This document shows, in pieces, positions 43,801-55,040 of a DNA stretch of 64,000 nucleotides. Every line of letters begins with the position of its first letter. Within the stretch, counting starts at the first letter, position 1. The stretch is from the NCBI RefSeq assembly GCF_001625305.1, contig NW_017802935.1, forward strand, positions 227,138-291,137. Reading direction: 5' to 3'. The notes under the pieces were generated by a model that was not told where the DNA came from, did not search any database, and saw only the letters and a list, made by a program, of their open reading frames with translations. This stretch comes from Branchiostoma belcheri. Lineage: Eukaryota > Chordata > Leptocardii > Amphioxiformes > Branchiostomatidae. The translations under genes were made by a program, and so were the position numbers.

Positions 43801-46800
43801 ATGCAGCAGCGTACGTGTTTGGTGGCACTCTTAGTCGTAGCGCTCAGTCTTCAGGCATCCTTGGCGGAATGGTCGTACCAGACGTCGTGGTTTGAGAAGG
43901 CGCGGGAGGACAAGGTGGCCCGGGGAACCGTCTGGCCGAAGCCGCTATCCGCGACCACCGGCACCGGCACGCCCGCGCGGTTCTCTCTCGATCCCGGCAA
44001 GTTCAAATTGGTGGCAGACTCCAGCTCAGCAGCAGGGACTGATAAGGAGTGTAAGGAAATCGTGGATCACGCCTTGAGTAGGTATGTGTGCTATCATTAG
44101 CCTCTACCAGTCTTCGGGAGGCGACTGGAAAGAGTAGAAATTGGCCAAATAGAGAGATAACATGCCAGAGGAGTTGGTCAGGTGCGGCAAACTGCACTCT
44201 CTAGCGGACGCCGGACCAACTCCTTTGACGTGTTATCTATATTTGCGATGTGTTGGTCTATAGAAGGTAAACATTATGAGGATGACTGTTGTATCCAGAA
44301 CCATACGCAGGCGCTAGGCACGGCTATGGATACCAGAATCGTATCCAGAACCGTACCTGAGGCACATCTACGTTCTTGGATACGCGGAGACTATCCGGAC
44401 GGTGTCTTGCTCTTAGAACCGTGCCTAATCCTAACCTTAACCCATCCAGGCACAGAACTAGATCGGTACATTCCTCGATACGGTGCTGGTCAAGTATAAG
44501 AAGATACATAACAGAGGAACAGAGCAAAGCAAATATGTTTTCCTTCTGCTAACTTAAAGGCAAACATAAAAGCGACATGGTAAGAGTTACTAGAAGATTC
44601 TTCCAACAGTGACAAGTTTGAAGGGTAAAGATTATGACCTCTAAATTTTCGATGACTATCAGTCCATCTTGTTCACGGAGTGGCCTTCAAACTTGTCACT
44701 GTTGGAAGAAACTTCTAGTAACTGTATCTATACGTGACAAATGAATCTCTTCAACGACATGGTAAGAAATGTGAAAACAACACCCACAGGTATGCCGATC
44801 TGCTGTTCTGGATCCCTGAGGACGAGAGGGTGAGTGTGTCTGGGGACGAGACTGTGGATCAGCTGGTGGTGACAGTGACGTCACCCTGCAGCAGGTATCC
44901 TAGTCGTGACATGGACGAGTCGTGTAAGTATATGGCAGGCTGGTACTAACGTATAGTAATTAAAGGTTATACTTGATATACACAGCTATGGCGCATAGAC
45001 TGTTATGGACGCCAGGTAAAGAACACCAAACACCAAAGAAACACAACCATAGAAACAAATTAAGAAGAAAATAAACTTCATCAATAAAAGACAAACTGCC
45101 TGCCTGCTTACCTGCCTATATGCACAGGCCAGTAAAAATAAACTGCTGGAAAGTAAACTTTGTTTGTTACAGCTCTTTAGAAGAGAATTGGTGGTGATGA
45201 TGAATTTATATACAGGTCTTGTTTTCAGACCCATTCTTTGTCACTGATTCAAGTTTATTTACTTATTTTTTTGTCACCTGGCTAGCCTTCATCAAAGTAG
45301 TGTCAAGGGGCCACTATTTGTAAGACAGATGCCTTTCTTTTCTTGTTTACACCATTTGTAATGGTTTATTTACCTCAGACGCGATCTCGGTAGGCTACGA
45401 CGGAGCGACGCTTCGGGCCCCAACCGCATGGGGCGCTCTTAGGGGGTTGGAGACATTCAGTCAGCTTTTGTACGAAGACAACGGCAAGGTAATAGAATAG
45501 AAAAGTAACATTTGCAAATTAAATGCAGAAGGTTTACCTTTGTATATGGTCTGCTCTGTTAATTCTTAACTCAAACATCATTCACATATATGGTGACAGG
45601 AGTCTCTATTATGAAATTGCAACATTATTTAACCCAACATCAGTTACCACTGATTTTTGCAAAAAATACCTTTTAGAAGTCCGTGGCAAGACAAAAAATC
45701 ATTAACTCACTGATACGAAATTTCCAGCAATATTGTAGTCACCAAGTTTGGTGGCCATAGCGCAAGCCGTTCGGACGATATCTTGCATCAAAATTGGCGC
45801 AGGCACTATTACCACCCCCCTCCCGTCTAGATAGGATTATGTCCACCAGGTAATGTTTTTGTGAATGTTTGAATAATGGATTCAAACATATTTCCATCTT
45901 GTTAACATCTCTTATTTGTGTACCTGACAGCATGTGATCGACAGAGTGACCATCAGTGATTCTCCCAGGTTTACGCACAGAGGCATCATGGTAGACACGG
46001 CCAGGCACTTCATCCCTCTCCCATACATCCTGCAGAATCTGGTGGGTTCAGTTGGATCGCAATGTCAAATTATGCACTCTTACATATAGAGCTGTGTACC
46101 TAAACAGATATTAGGTACAGGTACACGGGTTTAGGTACAGGTCCGGACCTGAACCTGTACCTAAACAATTCGACCTATTAACATGTTCTTCTGAACTCCC
46201 CCAATAACGAGAAAACATTAATAAACTTGACAGTTAAGTGTATGTTTTTGTTTATGACCTTGACTTATTTGTGTTTCTGACAGGACGCGATGGCTTACAA
46301 CAAGATGAACGTGTTCCACTGGCACATGGTGGACGATCAGTCCTTCCCCTTCCAGAGTACCACTTTTCCAGACCTCAGCGGAAAGGTGAGAAAACAATGC
46401 AGTAACTGTTGTACCCAGCAAAACCATGCTTTATCCAGAACCGTGCTTTATCCAGAACCATGCTTTATCCAGAACCATGATTTATCCAGAACCATGCTTT
46501 ATCCAGAACCATGATTTATCCAGAACCATGCTTTATCCAGAACCATGCTTTATCCAGAACCATATACTCAGACACAGGTCTGGATACTCTACGCGTATCC
46601 AAAACCGTGCCTGGGGTAGATCTACGTTCTTGGATACGAAGAGACTATCCAGAACCATGCATGTCCCTAACCCTAACCCATTCAGGCATAGAACTAGATA
46701 GGAAAGATTCTAGATACGGTAGTATCCCTGCACTTTATCAACGCAAACTAAGTTTGACATCTCTGATTTCTTGTTGATGTCATGTATTTTTGTTCACCAG

Positions 46801-49800
46801 GGAGCATACACCAGGAAGCACGTCTACACGCATGATGACGTCAGCAAAGTGATCGAGTTTGCGCGCCTGCGCGGAATCAGGGTCATCCCAGAATTCGATT
46901 CCCCCGGTCACATGATGTCGTGGGGTCAAGGTCATCCGGACCTTCTGACCAGGTCAGTTGATCATGACTCTTCTTCATTAACGCCAGAAAGTCTACCATT
47001 CTATGATGACTACGATTACAATACACAGCTGTACTCAAAGGTGTTGATCCATAGGTTTGTGCACATTGCTATAGCTTGTCCGTGAAGTATTCATACCATT
47101 AATATAGTGCAATGCTGTATTGGTTACAAATATAAAAGACTGTGGATCTATCTGTAAAAAGAAGTCGAAGACGAACTCACTTTTGCCATGGCTAGGACTT
47201 CTTTTACTTATGAAGCCCAGGGTGTTGTTGCAGCCATGAAATCAAATCAAATCAACTCACTGTCTCATAACGTTTAAACGGAAAAAATAGACGTAAGAGC
47301 TGCAGACGACGTTTCTGTATGCTTTTTTTATATTCCAACAATTAATGACCAAACGTGTGCCGTCGCCATGTTTGGTCATGAATTGTTGGAAATACAACTT
47401 CTTTTACGCCGCCACCAACACAGGACACAAATACAGGACAGGAAACTACTCATGTTCACTTGAGTTAAGTGAGGAAAGTCGTGTAAAGGCCTTTCCCAAG
47501 GGCACAAGATCGGTGGGATGTCAGGACTCGAGCCGGGGACCTCTTGGTTCCGAGTCGAGCACTCTGTGTATGCTTTCTTAGGTGCTCCCCCACAGATTTC
47601 CAGCCGGACATCTACTACTTAGGCCCCGCCAACCCTGCCCGTGAGGAGACCTACACCTTCATGCAGAGTCTGTTCCAAGAAATCCGGGAGGTCTTCGCGG
47701 ACGAATGTTTCCACGTCGGGGGTGACGAGGTCCGCTTCCAGTGCTGGTAAGATGTCGACTATTTTTCATTCATTTCTACTCTTTCGAGCCGTCTCCCCAA
47801 GCCTGGTAGAGGCTAGTACCCACCCAACCCACGACGGGTTTTGCTTGGTGTGGGAATGGGTGCCCGCTTTAGGGCGGTCGCTTCAGCGCATAGTCAACTT
47901 TTGACTTCAGACGACTATTTCCGCATAATTTCATACCGGAGGTCCATGGCCGCGCATAACAGAATGTAGACTATTCTATCACCGAGTATGGTTAGAAAAT
48001 AAGAATGGAATATTGAAGGTCGGATCTTAAAGATTTTGATCTTAAAGATTTTGATCTTAAAGATTTTGAATATTATCTGCATCACAAAGTCAAAGGATAA
48101 CTTCAATCATGCAAATCTATTTTGTCCCAGACCTCATGACCTCAATGACTGGGTTTGAGTATCTTATAATCAAACTCAAACAAATCTAAAGCAAAGATAT
48201 AAACAATCTTTTGGATTACGTTTTGAGTTCTTAATGTTGTCGAAAACGTTCAAGTTTCAAATGCCTTGTCCTTTTCCAACCCACAGGATGAGTAATGAGG
48301 AAGTACAACAGTTCATGCGGCAAGAGGGGTTCCCTAACACTACAGAAGGGTTCGCTAATCTGCAGGGACACTACATAAAAAGGTAGGTACAGTATCATGC
48401 TTCTAACACAATTCTTCACTTCCCTTACATAGAAGTTGTACTGTCCGTAACTACTTGCATTTGGCCTTGCTGTGTGGCATCTTTGGGGTGTAGTCGTATC
48501 CAGAATTGGTCTCTATCCAGAATCATGCTCAGACGTGGCTCAGGATAGTCCACATATATCCAGAACCGTGCAAATCTACGTTCTTGGATACGCGGAGACC
48601 ATCCAGAACCGTGCCTGATCCTAACTCATTAAGCATAGAACTAGACACGGGGCGGTTCTGGATACAATGTAATTCCCTAATAGTGCCTGATCCTAACCTT
48701 AACCCAGTCAGGCATAGAACCATATAGGCACGCTTCTGGATACGATCATCCGATCAGGACATGCATGGCTAGACTCCTTGGATCTATAGCTGAGGGAAAG
48801 TTACTTTTCAGCACGGCTGAAATGAATGGGGGAGGGGGTGACAGAAATGGCAGCATGGCTTTACTATTGAATACGAAAATGATCGCCGTTTTGTGACGTA
48901 GTGTTTACTTTGCAGGATCCTTGACATCCTCCATCAGATCCCCCAGAGGACAAGAGGCATCGTCTGGCAGGAAGTGTTTGACACCGCCAGTATCGCTAAC
49001 GATCTCACGGTGAGTACCGCATGGTTACTCCAACAACAACTCCGACTTGTGATCATGAAGTAGTGTGGCGTAGCGGTAGCGTGTTCGGCTCACACCCCGG
49101 GTTTGAAGAGGGCCTGTTGTGTCCCAAACTGTGCTCGTCCCATTCCGTGCCTGAGCGGGCACAGAACGGGACACAGCCTGACTGTCCAGAACCGTGCCCG
49201 GAAGTGCTGTCAATCATAGTGATTGGCGGGAACCTACGCATAATTATTCACGCCCACGATTTCTTATATGGCTAGATTACGTGAAATTTTGCGAGTCTGT
49301 GTACAGCATGTGCTTTCAAAACGCAGTTTTCTCACAACTTAGTCTTATGTTTGGTCGACATGAACTTAGATAATAATATACGGAGACTAGCTAATACAAG
49401 AAAGAAACTGGCTTGGGACATACACATGTTATGAGAACTGTGTTCAGTCCCCTAGCACGCAAGCCAGAACGTGTCCAGAACTGTACATGTGTGTGGTCAG
49501 GCACGGTTCTGGATAGTCCCCCGCGTGTCCCAGAATGTAGATTTGCCCCAGGCACGGTTTGGGACACGCACCGAGTGTTCCAAACCATGCCCAAGTACGG
49601 TTTGGGACAAGGCATCCGCGTGTCCAGAACTGTGCGTGACCTGAGGCACGGTTCTGGTTGTAGATAAACAAACACTTTGTTTATCTACAAGTTGATTTGT
49701 TCTAATCTGTCGTCCATACGCGTCAGGACTATCCAGATCCGTGCGTGGGGTTGGTGGATAAGCAAGTGTTGTTTCCGATTCCAGAACTGAGCTTGGGTCA

Positions 49801-52800
49801 GTCTGCTTTCTTGGGTATACTACGTGCTATGTTGTATCAAGATCTGTGTTCGCACTGTGTTGCAAAATGATACAAGACACTCTGTTTGGACGCTACATGT
49901 AAGTCGTACAGCAGCGTGAAATGTAAAAATGAAGCTCTATAAAGCAGGAAATACGCCGATTCTTTTTTTATACTTGCCCCGACGAAAAACAAAGATGGCG
50001 GCCTAAAACAGTAAACAACACCACGAGAAGGCTCCTCCCTCAAAACAATAAGCTCCACCCCCAAAGCACGGAATGGGACAAGGCCCTTATGTATCCAGAA
50101 CTGTTCCCGATCAGGCACGGTTCGGGACAGTCCCCGCGTGTCCCAAACTGTGCTCAGTCCCAAGGCACGGTTTAGGACACGCGCCATGTGTCCCAAACTA
50201 TGCCCAGGCATGGTTTGGGACAAGGCACGGTTTGGGACACAACAGGGCCTGCAAGGGGGGGGGGGTCCCGACAACGCTCTACGCTGAATTCGGAAACCCT
50301 CGATTATGCTTTACGATAAATTCCAAGTGGCTACACGTCTACGCATTACGTAGATAAAAACGGCGAATACGCTCTACGCAAAATGCGAAGAGCAGTCCGT
50401 CTACGCTTTACGTAGAATTGAAACGGCCGATTACGCTCTACGGAAAAGGGCTTGCGGGCCCCCTTTGAATCCTGCACGATGTCATCGATCTTGTGCCCTT
50501 GGGACTTTCCTCACTTTACTCAGGTGTAAATGAGTACCTAGCTTCGGTTAGGGACGTCCCTCTGATAGGACGTAAAATGAAGGTCCCGTGTTTAATTAGT
50601 CTACCAGCTGATTCATCACTACGAACAACATGCCCTGCCAGGGCGAGCCTGTGTCGTCGCTCTACAGACGAAATGGCGCGAGAGAGCCATAGACTGAATG
50701 TTTTTTTTTTGTTAGATGTTAAGAATGTTAACCTTCATCAACGTATTCTATTGTAGGACTTGAGTCTGGACACGATCGTCCATGTGTGAGTAGATTGCGA
50801 ACTTGAGAGATGACCATCATGAAATTTTGAATCACTTTTTATTTCTTATCATGACTTGTAATCCCTTCTCATATCATATCATATCATATCATATCATATC
50901 ACATCACATCATCTTATATATCATATCATATGGTCGTCGTAGAAAAAATTGGATCGAACAAACCCAACAAGTTCAGATTCAAAACATTGGGAATAAGAGC
51001 AACCACATCTCCCATATGGTATGGCTATATGATTAATATATCATATCTGCAATTGTCCTTCGGGCGAGAATTTGTACACACATCATTATTACAATTACAA
51101 TTGCATTACAATTTATACTATATCACATTGTAGGACTTGAGTCTGGACACGATCGTCCACGTGTGGGAGTGGAACGACACGAGGTTCCAGGGAGAACCGT
51201 TTAAGGAGGAGCTGGCGAAGGTTACCCGGGCCGGGTACAACGCCATTCTGTCGTCATGTTACTACCTCAACTATATCAGCTACGGACGGGACTGGCCGCA
51301 GTACTACGATTGTGACCCACAAGATTTTCAGGGTAAGGTCAGTTTTTTGTTTATTTTTTTTTATTTGCACATACATAAAACAAAACAATACAGTAAGTGA
51401 ATATACTAATCGAACGAAACAGAATATAAATGCTATTTATATTACATGGGCATATCTACGACAAAACAAGTGCAGGTAACGAATAGCAAAGTTCTTTGAA
51501 CACAACCATTTATTTTTCACGAGCCGGCGTTTCGATGACCGTCTGTCATCTTCTTCAGGGCAATTCTGACTGGTTTACTATGCCCTGATGAAGATGGTCA
51601 GACGGTCATCGAAACGTCTGACCTTTGCTATTCATTTGTGTATCAACCTAATGAAATTATTTACGGAAGTGCAGGTAATGTTACTGATTTGTTTTGTTTA
51701 GGGACGCGGCAACAGAAGGACCTGGTTCTCGGTGGGGAAGCCTGTCTGTGGGGTGAATGGGTGGATTCTACTAACTTCGTCCCTCGGATGTGGTAAGTCG
51801 GACTCTTTCCTTCAGAAAATGCGACGATTTGTACCCTAGAATGTATACAGCCAGAACTGCCAAAGAAAACCACTCATGGGGCCGATAACATCTGATCTAC
51901 ATGTAGAAAACAAAAAACGGCTCACATTGCCCTTAGCCTTCTTCCCACTGCCTAACTCGATACACATCTCGTTCCAAACTTCTACTTCAGCAGGTAGAAT
52001 GTTATTAATTAGAGGTGGTGACTTGTATATTTATTAATTTTTTAGTTGGTCACTGATTATAGTGTAAGTCTTCGTTTTAGACATTATTTTTCGTACGGCC
52101 ATGCCATAGTAATTGTAATATCTGCACTCTTGAATACAGTGTAACAGCCTGAGTAAGGTCGAGATATATGAGTTTTGCTACCAGTGAGACTGAATGATTT
52201 GTTTAAAGTTAAAACCTTTGGTCCAACATAAAAAGACCGCAACGGGGGCCGACATCGTCTACCAGATACCTTTGACCCAGTGTTGACGTCACACTTCAAA
52301 GAAGCCACGTGACAAGTCGCACTGGGTCAGTCTACTGAGGAAGACCAGAGTGACTGGTCGAAAGCTCTAGGTGAGAGAATTTTTTGTGTTGGACCAAACG
52401 TTTTAACTTTAAACATGTAACTGTAATGATTGTTGTACATGTATCCAGGCCCCGTGCCAGTGCGGTAGCAGAGAGGCTGTGGAGCCCGCAGAGTGTGACT
52501 GACTCCGCCGCCGCATCACCCAGGATGGAGGAACACAGGTGCAGGATGGTCAGGTAAGGCCTCTCAACACACGTGTACCCTTGTCGTTACTTCCAAGTAC
52601 GGAAGTATTGTTTTGGGTGGCTGAGTTGTTGTGTTTTTTTCCATCTTTCCGTCTGCTATAATTGTCTCAGTTGCACGGTGGATGGGAGGTAATTTTCACA
52701 GATGATTGACAGGGAAGTCAAGACTAAGTTGTGGGCCTAAAACTGGCCTAAAACTCAAAATGCTTCCGGGAAGTTTGAAATGTGGGAAGTCTGAAATTTC

Positions 52801-53174
52801 CAAAATACCAAATGTATTAATTGTACATTGTAAATACTATGTAATATATATGTAATTGTATGTTGATGTATTGTTATGTTCTATGTACCCTCTCCTGGAA
52901 AAATAGCTGCCACCCTTGGGTGGGCAGCTAAAGGAGAGTTTTTCCTCAATAAACCTCAATAAATGACAGACGATATTGTTTCGTTCCCAGGCGAGGCATC
53001 CCGGCACAGCCCCAGGGCCCCAGCTACTGTAAGTACGAGTGGAACATCCAGGGTGACCTGCCGAACTACCGTCCGGTCATCACGTCATCTGGGCCGCGTG
53101 TGGCGGCAGCAGGGCTGCTTCACAGCGTGGTGCTGAGCGTCTTGGTCCTGGCGGCTGCCAAGTTATGGGCCTAA
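43801..53174 (+). CDS. Beta-hexosaminidase (GH20), copy B, 607 aa, 13 exons
   Basis: Exons: 43801-44081, 44790-44923, 45379-45488, 45931-46041, 46284-46385, 46801-46952, 47582-47746, 48287-48382, 48916-49009, 51134-51332, 51702-51792, 52449-52553, 52991-53174. All GT-AG, in frame. I start at 43801 (MQQRTC), not 43768, because copy C aligns from its own Met at this place and a signal peptide follows at once (to about SLA-EW). GH20 motifs: [28 protein letters not shown], catalytic D345-E346 in [21 protein letters not shown]. Where the other copies read CWYLN, this one reads CYYLN. The C-terminal tail ([13 protein letters not shown], then [11 protein letters not shown]) resembles a GPI signal. 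Exon 1 fuses the signal peptide and the next segment, which copy A splits. Confidence 0.93.
44098..44250. mobile_element. Half of a TAGCCTCTACCAG MITE
   Basis: TAGCCTCTACCAGTCTTCGG through GAGATAACATGCCAGAGGAG; part of the second arm (CCAACTCCTTTGACGTG) remains. In intron 1 of copy B. Confidence 0.7.
44285..44505. repeat. GAACCGTGCC repeat in copy B intron 1
   Basis: The homologous position in copy C intron 1 (55355-55660) carries the same repeat with the same odd segments (GGCACGGCTATGGATA; TCGGTACATT then CTCGATAC), so it was inherited through the duplication. Confidence 0.85.
44584..44724. mobile_element. Palindromic element
   Basis: GAGTTACTAGAAGATTCTTCC then CAACAGTGACAAGTTTGAAGG; right arm is the complement. 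Unique 50-base centre. Confidence 0.75.
46405..46745. repeat. 17-bp array within a GAACCGTGCC repeat
   Basis: 46427-46563 holds about eight 17-base units (CCAGAACCATGCTTTAT), alternating GCTTTAT and GATTTAT. The rest of the standard repeat follows to 46730. Confidence 0.9.
47335..47575 (-). mobile_element. tRNA-derived SINE, family A, abutting copy B exon 7
   Basis: On the minus strand: AGAGTGCTCGACTCGGAACC, box B-like GGCTCGAGTCC, body and TGTTGGAATATAAAAAAA end. The head ends about 15 bases before the exon 7 acceptor, so the polypyrimidine/branch region of this intron is largely new sequence. Confidence 0.85.
48490..48755. repeat. GAACCGTGCC repeat in copy B intron 8
   Basis: Copy C has one at the same place (61030-61310), again inherited by the duplication. 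Confidence 0.85.
49075..50245. repeat. GTCCCAAACYGTGC variant of the GAACCGTGCC repeat
   Basis: Clusters at 49100-49220, 49455-49670 and 50065-50245. The 15-mer TATCCAGAACCGTGC becomes TGTCCCAAACTGTGC, and the inverted copies change in step (GCACGGTTTGGGACA). Mixed units (GTCCAGAACTGTGC) occur between. All are in copy B intron 9. Confidence 0.85.
50262..50463 (-). repeat. CGTAGAGCGTA repeat, copy 2 (inverse)
   Basis: Runs from the G10 block with GTCCCGACAACGCTCTACGC to GATTACGCTCTACGG. Complement of 13500-13705 over its whole length, with substitutions. Confidence 0.8.
50470..50605 (+). mobile_element. SINE family B, truncated
   Basis: ATCTTGTGCCCTTGGGA, CTCAGGTGTAAATGAGTACC, TAGCTTCGGTTAGGGACGTC. 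Head missing. Confidence 0.6.
50746..50790 (+). pseudogene. Partial copy of the 5' end of copy B exon 10
   Basis: TTGTAGGACTTGAGTCTGGA, then CACGATCGTCCATGTGTGAG, repeats 51129-51167 and stops where the exon would read GTGTGGGAG. In frame it ends at once in TGA. Confidence 0.85.
50870..50932. repeat. ATATC microsatellite
   Basis: About ten CATAT/CACAT pentamers starting near 50870. Confidence 0.9.
51480..51666. mobile_element. Hairpin element with 12-bp TSD and ribozyme-like cores
   Basis: AAGTGCAGGTAA at 51468-51479 and 51667-51678. Stem ends GAATAGCAAAGTTCTTTGAA and CTTTGCTATTC, then tail CAACCTAATGAAATTATTTA. Right-arm core 51585-51618 (plus): CTGATGAA, GAAACGTC. Confidence 0.9.
52201..52414. 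mobile_element. Hairpin element, GTTTAAAGTTAAAAC ends
   Basis: Terminal arms GTTTAAAGTTAAAAC, TTTGGTCCAACA and complements. Core at 52335-52367 (plus): box CTGAGGAA, arms GACCAG and CTGGTC, loop AGTGA, box GAAAGCTC. The 31255-31430 fragment is the same family. Confidence 0.85.
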
Positions 53175-53451
53175 AACTTATAATCTCTAAGCATGTAATG
53201 GTCTCACAACGCAAATATAGGTAGATATATAAAGGAATGCTTTGTTATTAGAAAAAATACCGAAACTTGTGATTAGCCCACTCGATTGTAACACTTTCTC
53301 AAAGACCTGTGCTATCCCTTATTATTTGTATACTGATGATATAGATATGTTAGGTTTTATTCGACATTAGGTCTTATTCAACACACTTATTTTATTGTTT
53401 TCACTCTCCTTATGTATTTTGCCATACATTGTACCATGTGCATTGTCGTGC

Positions 53452-53457
53452 AATAAA
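53452..53457 (+). terminator. Candidate poly(A) signal of copy B
   Basis: AATAAA 278 bases after the stop codon, preceded by TTGTACCATGTGCATTGTCG. Similar strings near LINE tails (29725, 36280) make the call uncertain. Confidence 0.4.
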
Positions 53458-53460
53458 TTT

Positions 53461-53592
53461 CTTCTTTCGGTGGCCGCAAAAGGCAGTATCAAATTGGCCA
53501 GGCAGTATCCATTGGCCACTTCGTTGGCTAATGGACACTCCTCTGGCGAATGGATACTGCCTTGCCACCGTATGATCTGCTTGGAGATTACC
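53461..53592. mobile_element. Part of a TCTCCAAGCAG MITE
   Basis: Starts inside the element (CGGTGGCCGCAAAAGGCAGT) and ends CTGCTTGGAGATTA, with the ATCAAATTGGCCAGGCAG block. Confidence 0.7.
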
Positions 53593-53734
53593 TAAAACTG
53601 GCCACAGAGTTAGCCCTCACCAGGTTTTCCTAATAGGCTATAGATAGTGGAAGGAGGCAAAAATAGGGTCTAGGGATGATTGGTTTGCTCAATAACTTCT
53701 GTCTAGTTTACGAGGCGACTAAACATTCAAACTG

Positions 53735-53990
53735 GCAGTTTTTTGCAGTCCACACAGGGGCGTACCCGAGGGGGTCACTCACTTAAATACCGGCCTATAA
53801 ATACACGCACCTACAGATTCTCTTTGTTCCCTCGTACTATTCCACAGTGGAACTCCTTACCCGGCCCGGTAGTCATGGCTCCCAATGTTGAGTCGTTCTG
53901 GGCCGGGCTGGCGGCCTGCCCGCCTTATCCTGGGCCTCCTCTCCACCCCTAACGGCACCCCTCGCGGGGTTATTTGGGGGTACTTAAGAT
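53735..53990 (+). mobile_element. LINE 3' end fragment
   Basis: The plus strand encodes YRFSLFPRTIPQWNSLP then VESFWAGL, a typical LINE ORF end, followed by GCACCCCTCGCGGGG and an A-rich stretch. Confidence 0.75.
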
Positions 53991-54266
53991 TAAGATGAAT
54001 TGAACTTTTTAAAATAAAAACCTCCATGTGAGGATAGGCACACGGGCCTACTTTCAATTCACAGACAGACATATCTTGTTTACAGACATAATATCAAATA
54101 AATGTCATGATGGGTGTAGTTCAATGGGCCTACTGCCTGTGTCTTTCTTGACGTATGTAGTTGCACATTTGCAGACGGCTATGATCATGAGTATGTTTCG
54201 TACTGTTCTAACACCCTAAAACATCTCCGGCACCTCTCATTGCCTTCGTCGAGAAGGCTATGAAAT

Positions 54267-54613
54267 CGCTTTGCTATAGTGTGGGAGACTATGAGGCATA
54301 ACTCTTGAAGGCATGGATCGATGTTCATGATTTTTGGCAGGCAGGTTACCGTTGTAAAGACCAAGGTTATGTACGAAAATGGGGCTCGTGGGCGTCTTAA
54401 GGTCACTGCAATGGACCTTTTGTTTTTGTCGTTCGGGAACAGGATAACCCGAGTATATGTAAAAGGATGTTCTTGATTTTTTTGGTAGGCAAGTTACCGT
54501 TGTAAAGACCAATATTAAGTTTGAAAATGGGCCTCGTGGGGGTCCCTACGTTACTGCAGTGAACCATGCCGTCAAGAGTTATGCTACTTAGTCTCCCACA
54601 CTATAGCAAAGTA
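54267..54613. mobile_element. Inverted-repeat element with internal direct repeats
   Basis: Ends CTTTGCTATAGTGTGGGAGA and complement (CTCCCACACTATAGCAAAG). Inside, TTACCGTTGTAAAGACCAA occurs twice in the same direction with its flanks (GATTTTT.GG.AGGCA; AAAATGGG.CTCGTGGG). Confidence 0.8.
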
Positions 54614-55040
54614 ATTCCATAGCCTTCTAGACAAAGGCAATAATCAGTTACCGATTAAGCTAAACTGTACTTTGGTGCACAATGTGACCTATAGCCTTGT
54701 TGACCTGATACGTATCTCATTGATTTGGGCTCCTGCCTTGCTCAGACTTTCTAGCGGTCACCCTTGTTTCTACGAGAGCGGCTAGAGCTGCGAATGTAGT
54801 CGGCACTGTTTTCCGGAGGGGGTGGGGGTGTGGAGTGGGAACTAAGTCCGTTCAAAGCGAAGTGGGCCGATACTGAAAAGAAACCACAGCTCGTTAAAAC
54901 GAACACTACCCGCTAGAAAGCCTGCACAGGAGGCTACCGAAAATGTAGGTAAATGTAGGTAAGCACAGTGTAACTTGTAGCTAAACCAAAGTTCAAAGGT
55001 ATTATAGAGGGTGGATCTCGACATTTCTGTTACTGAAAAG

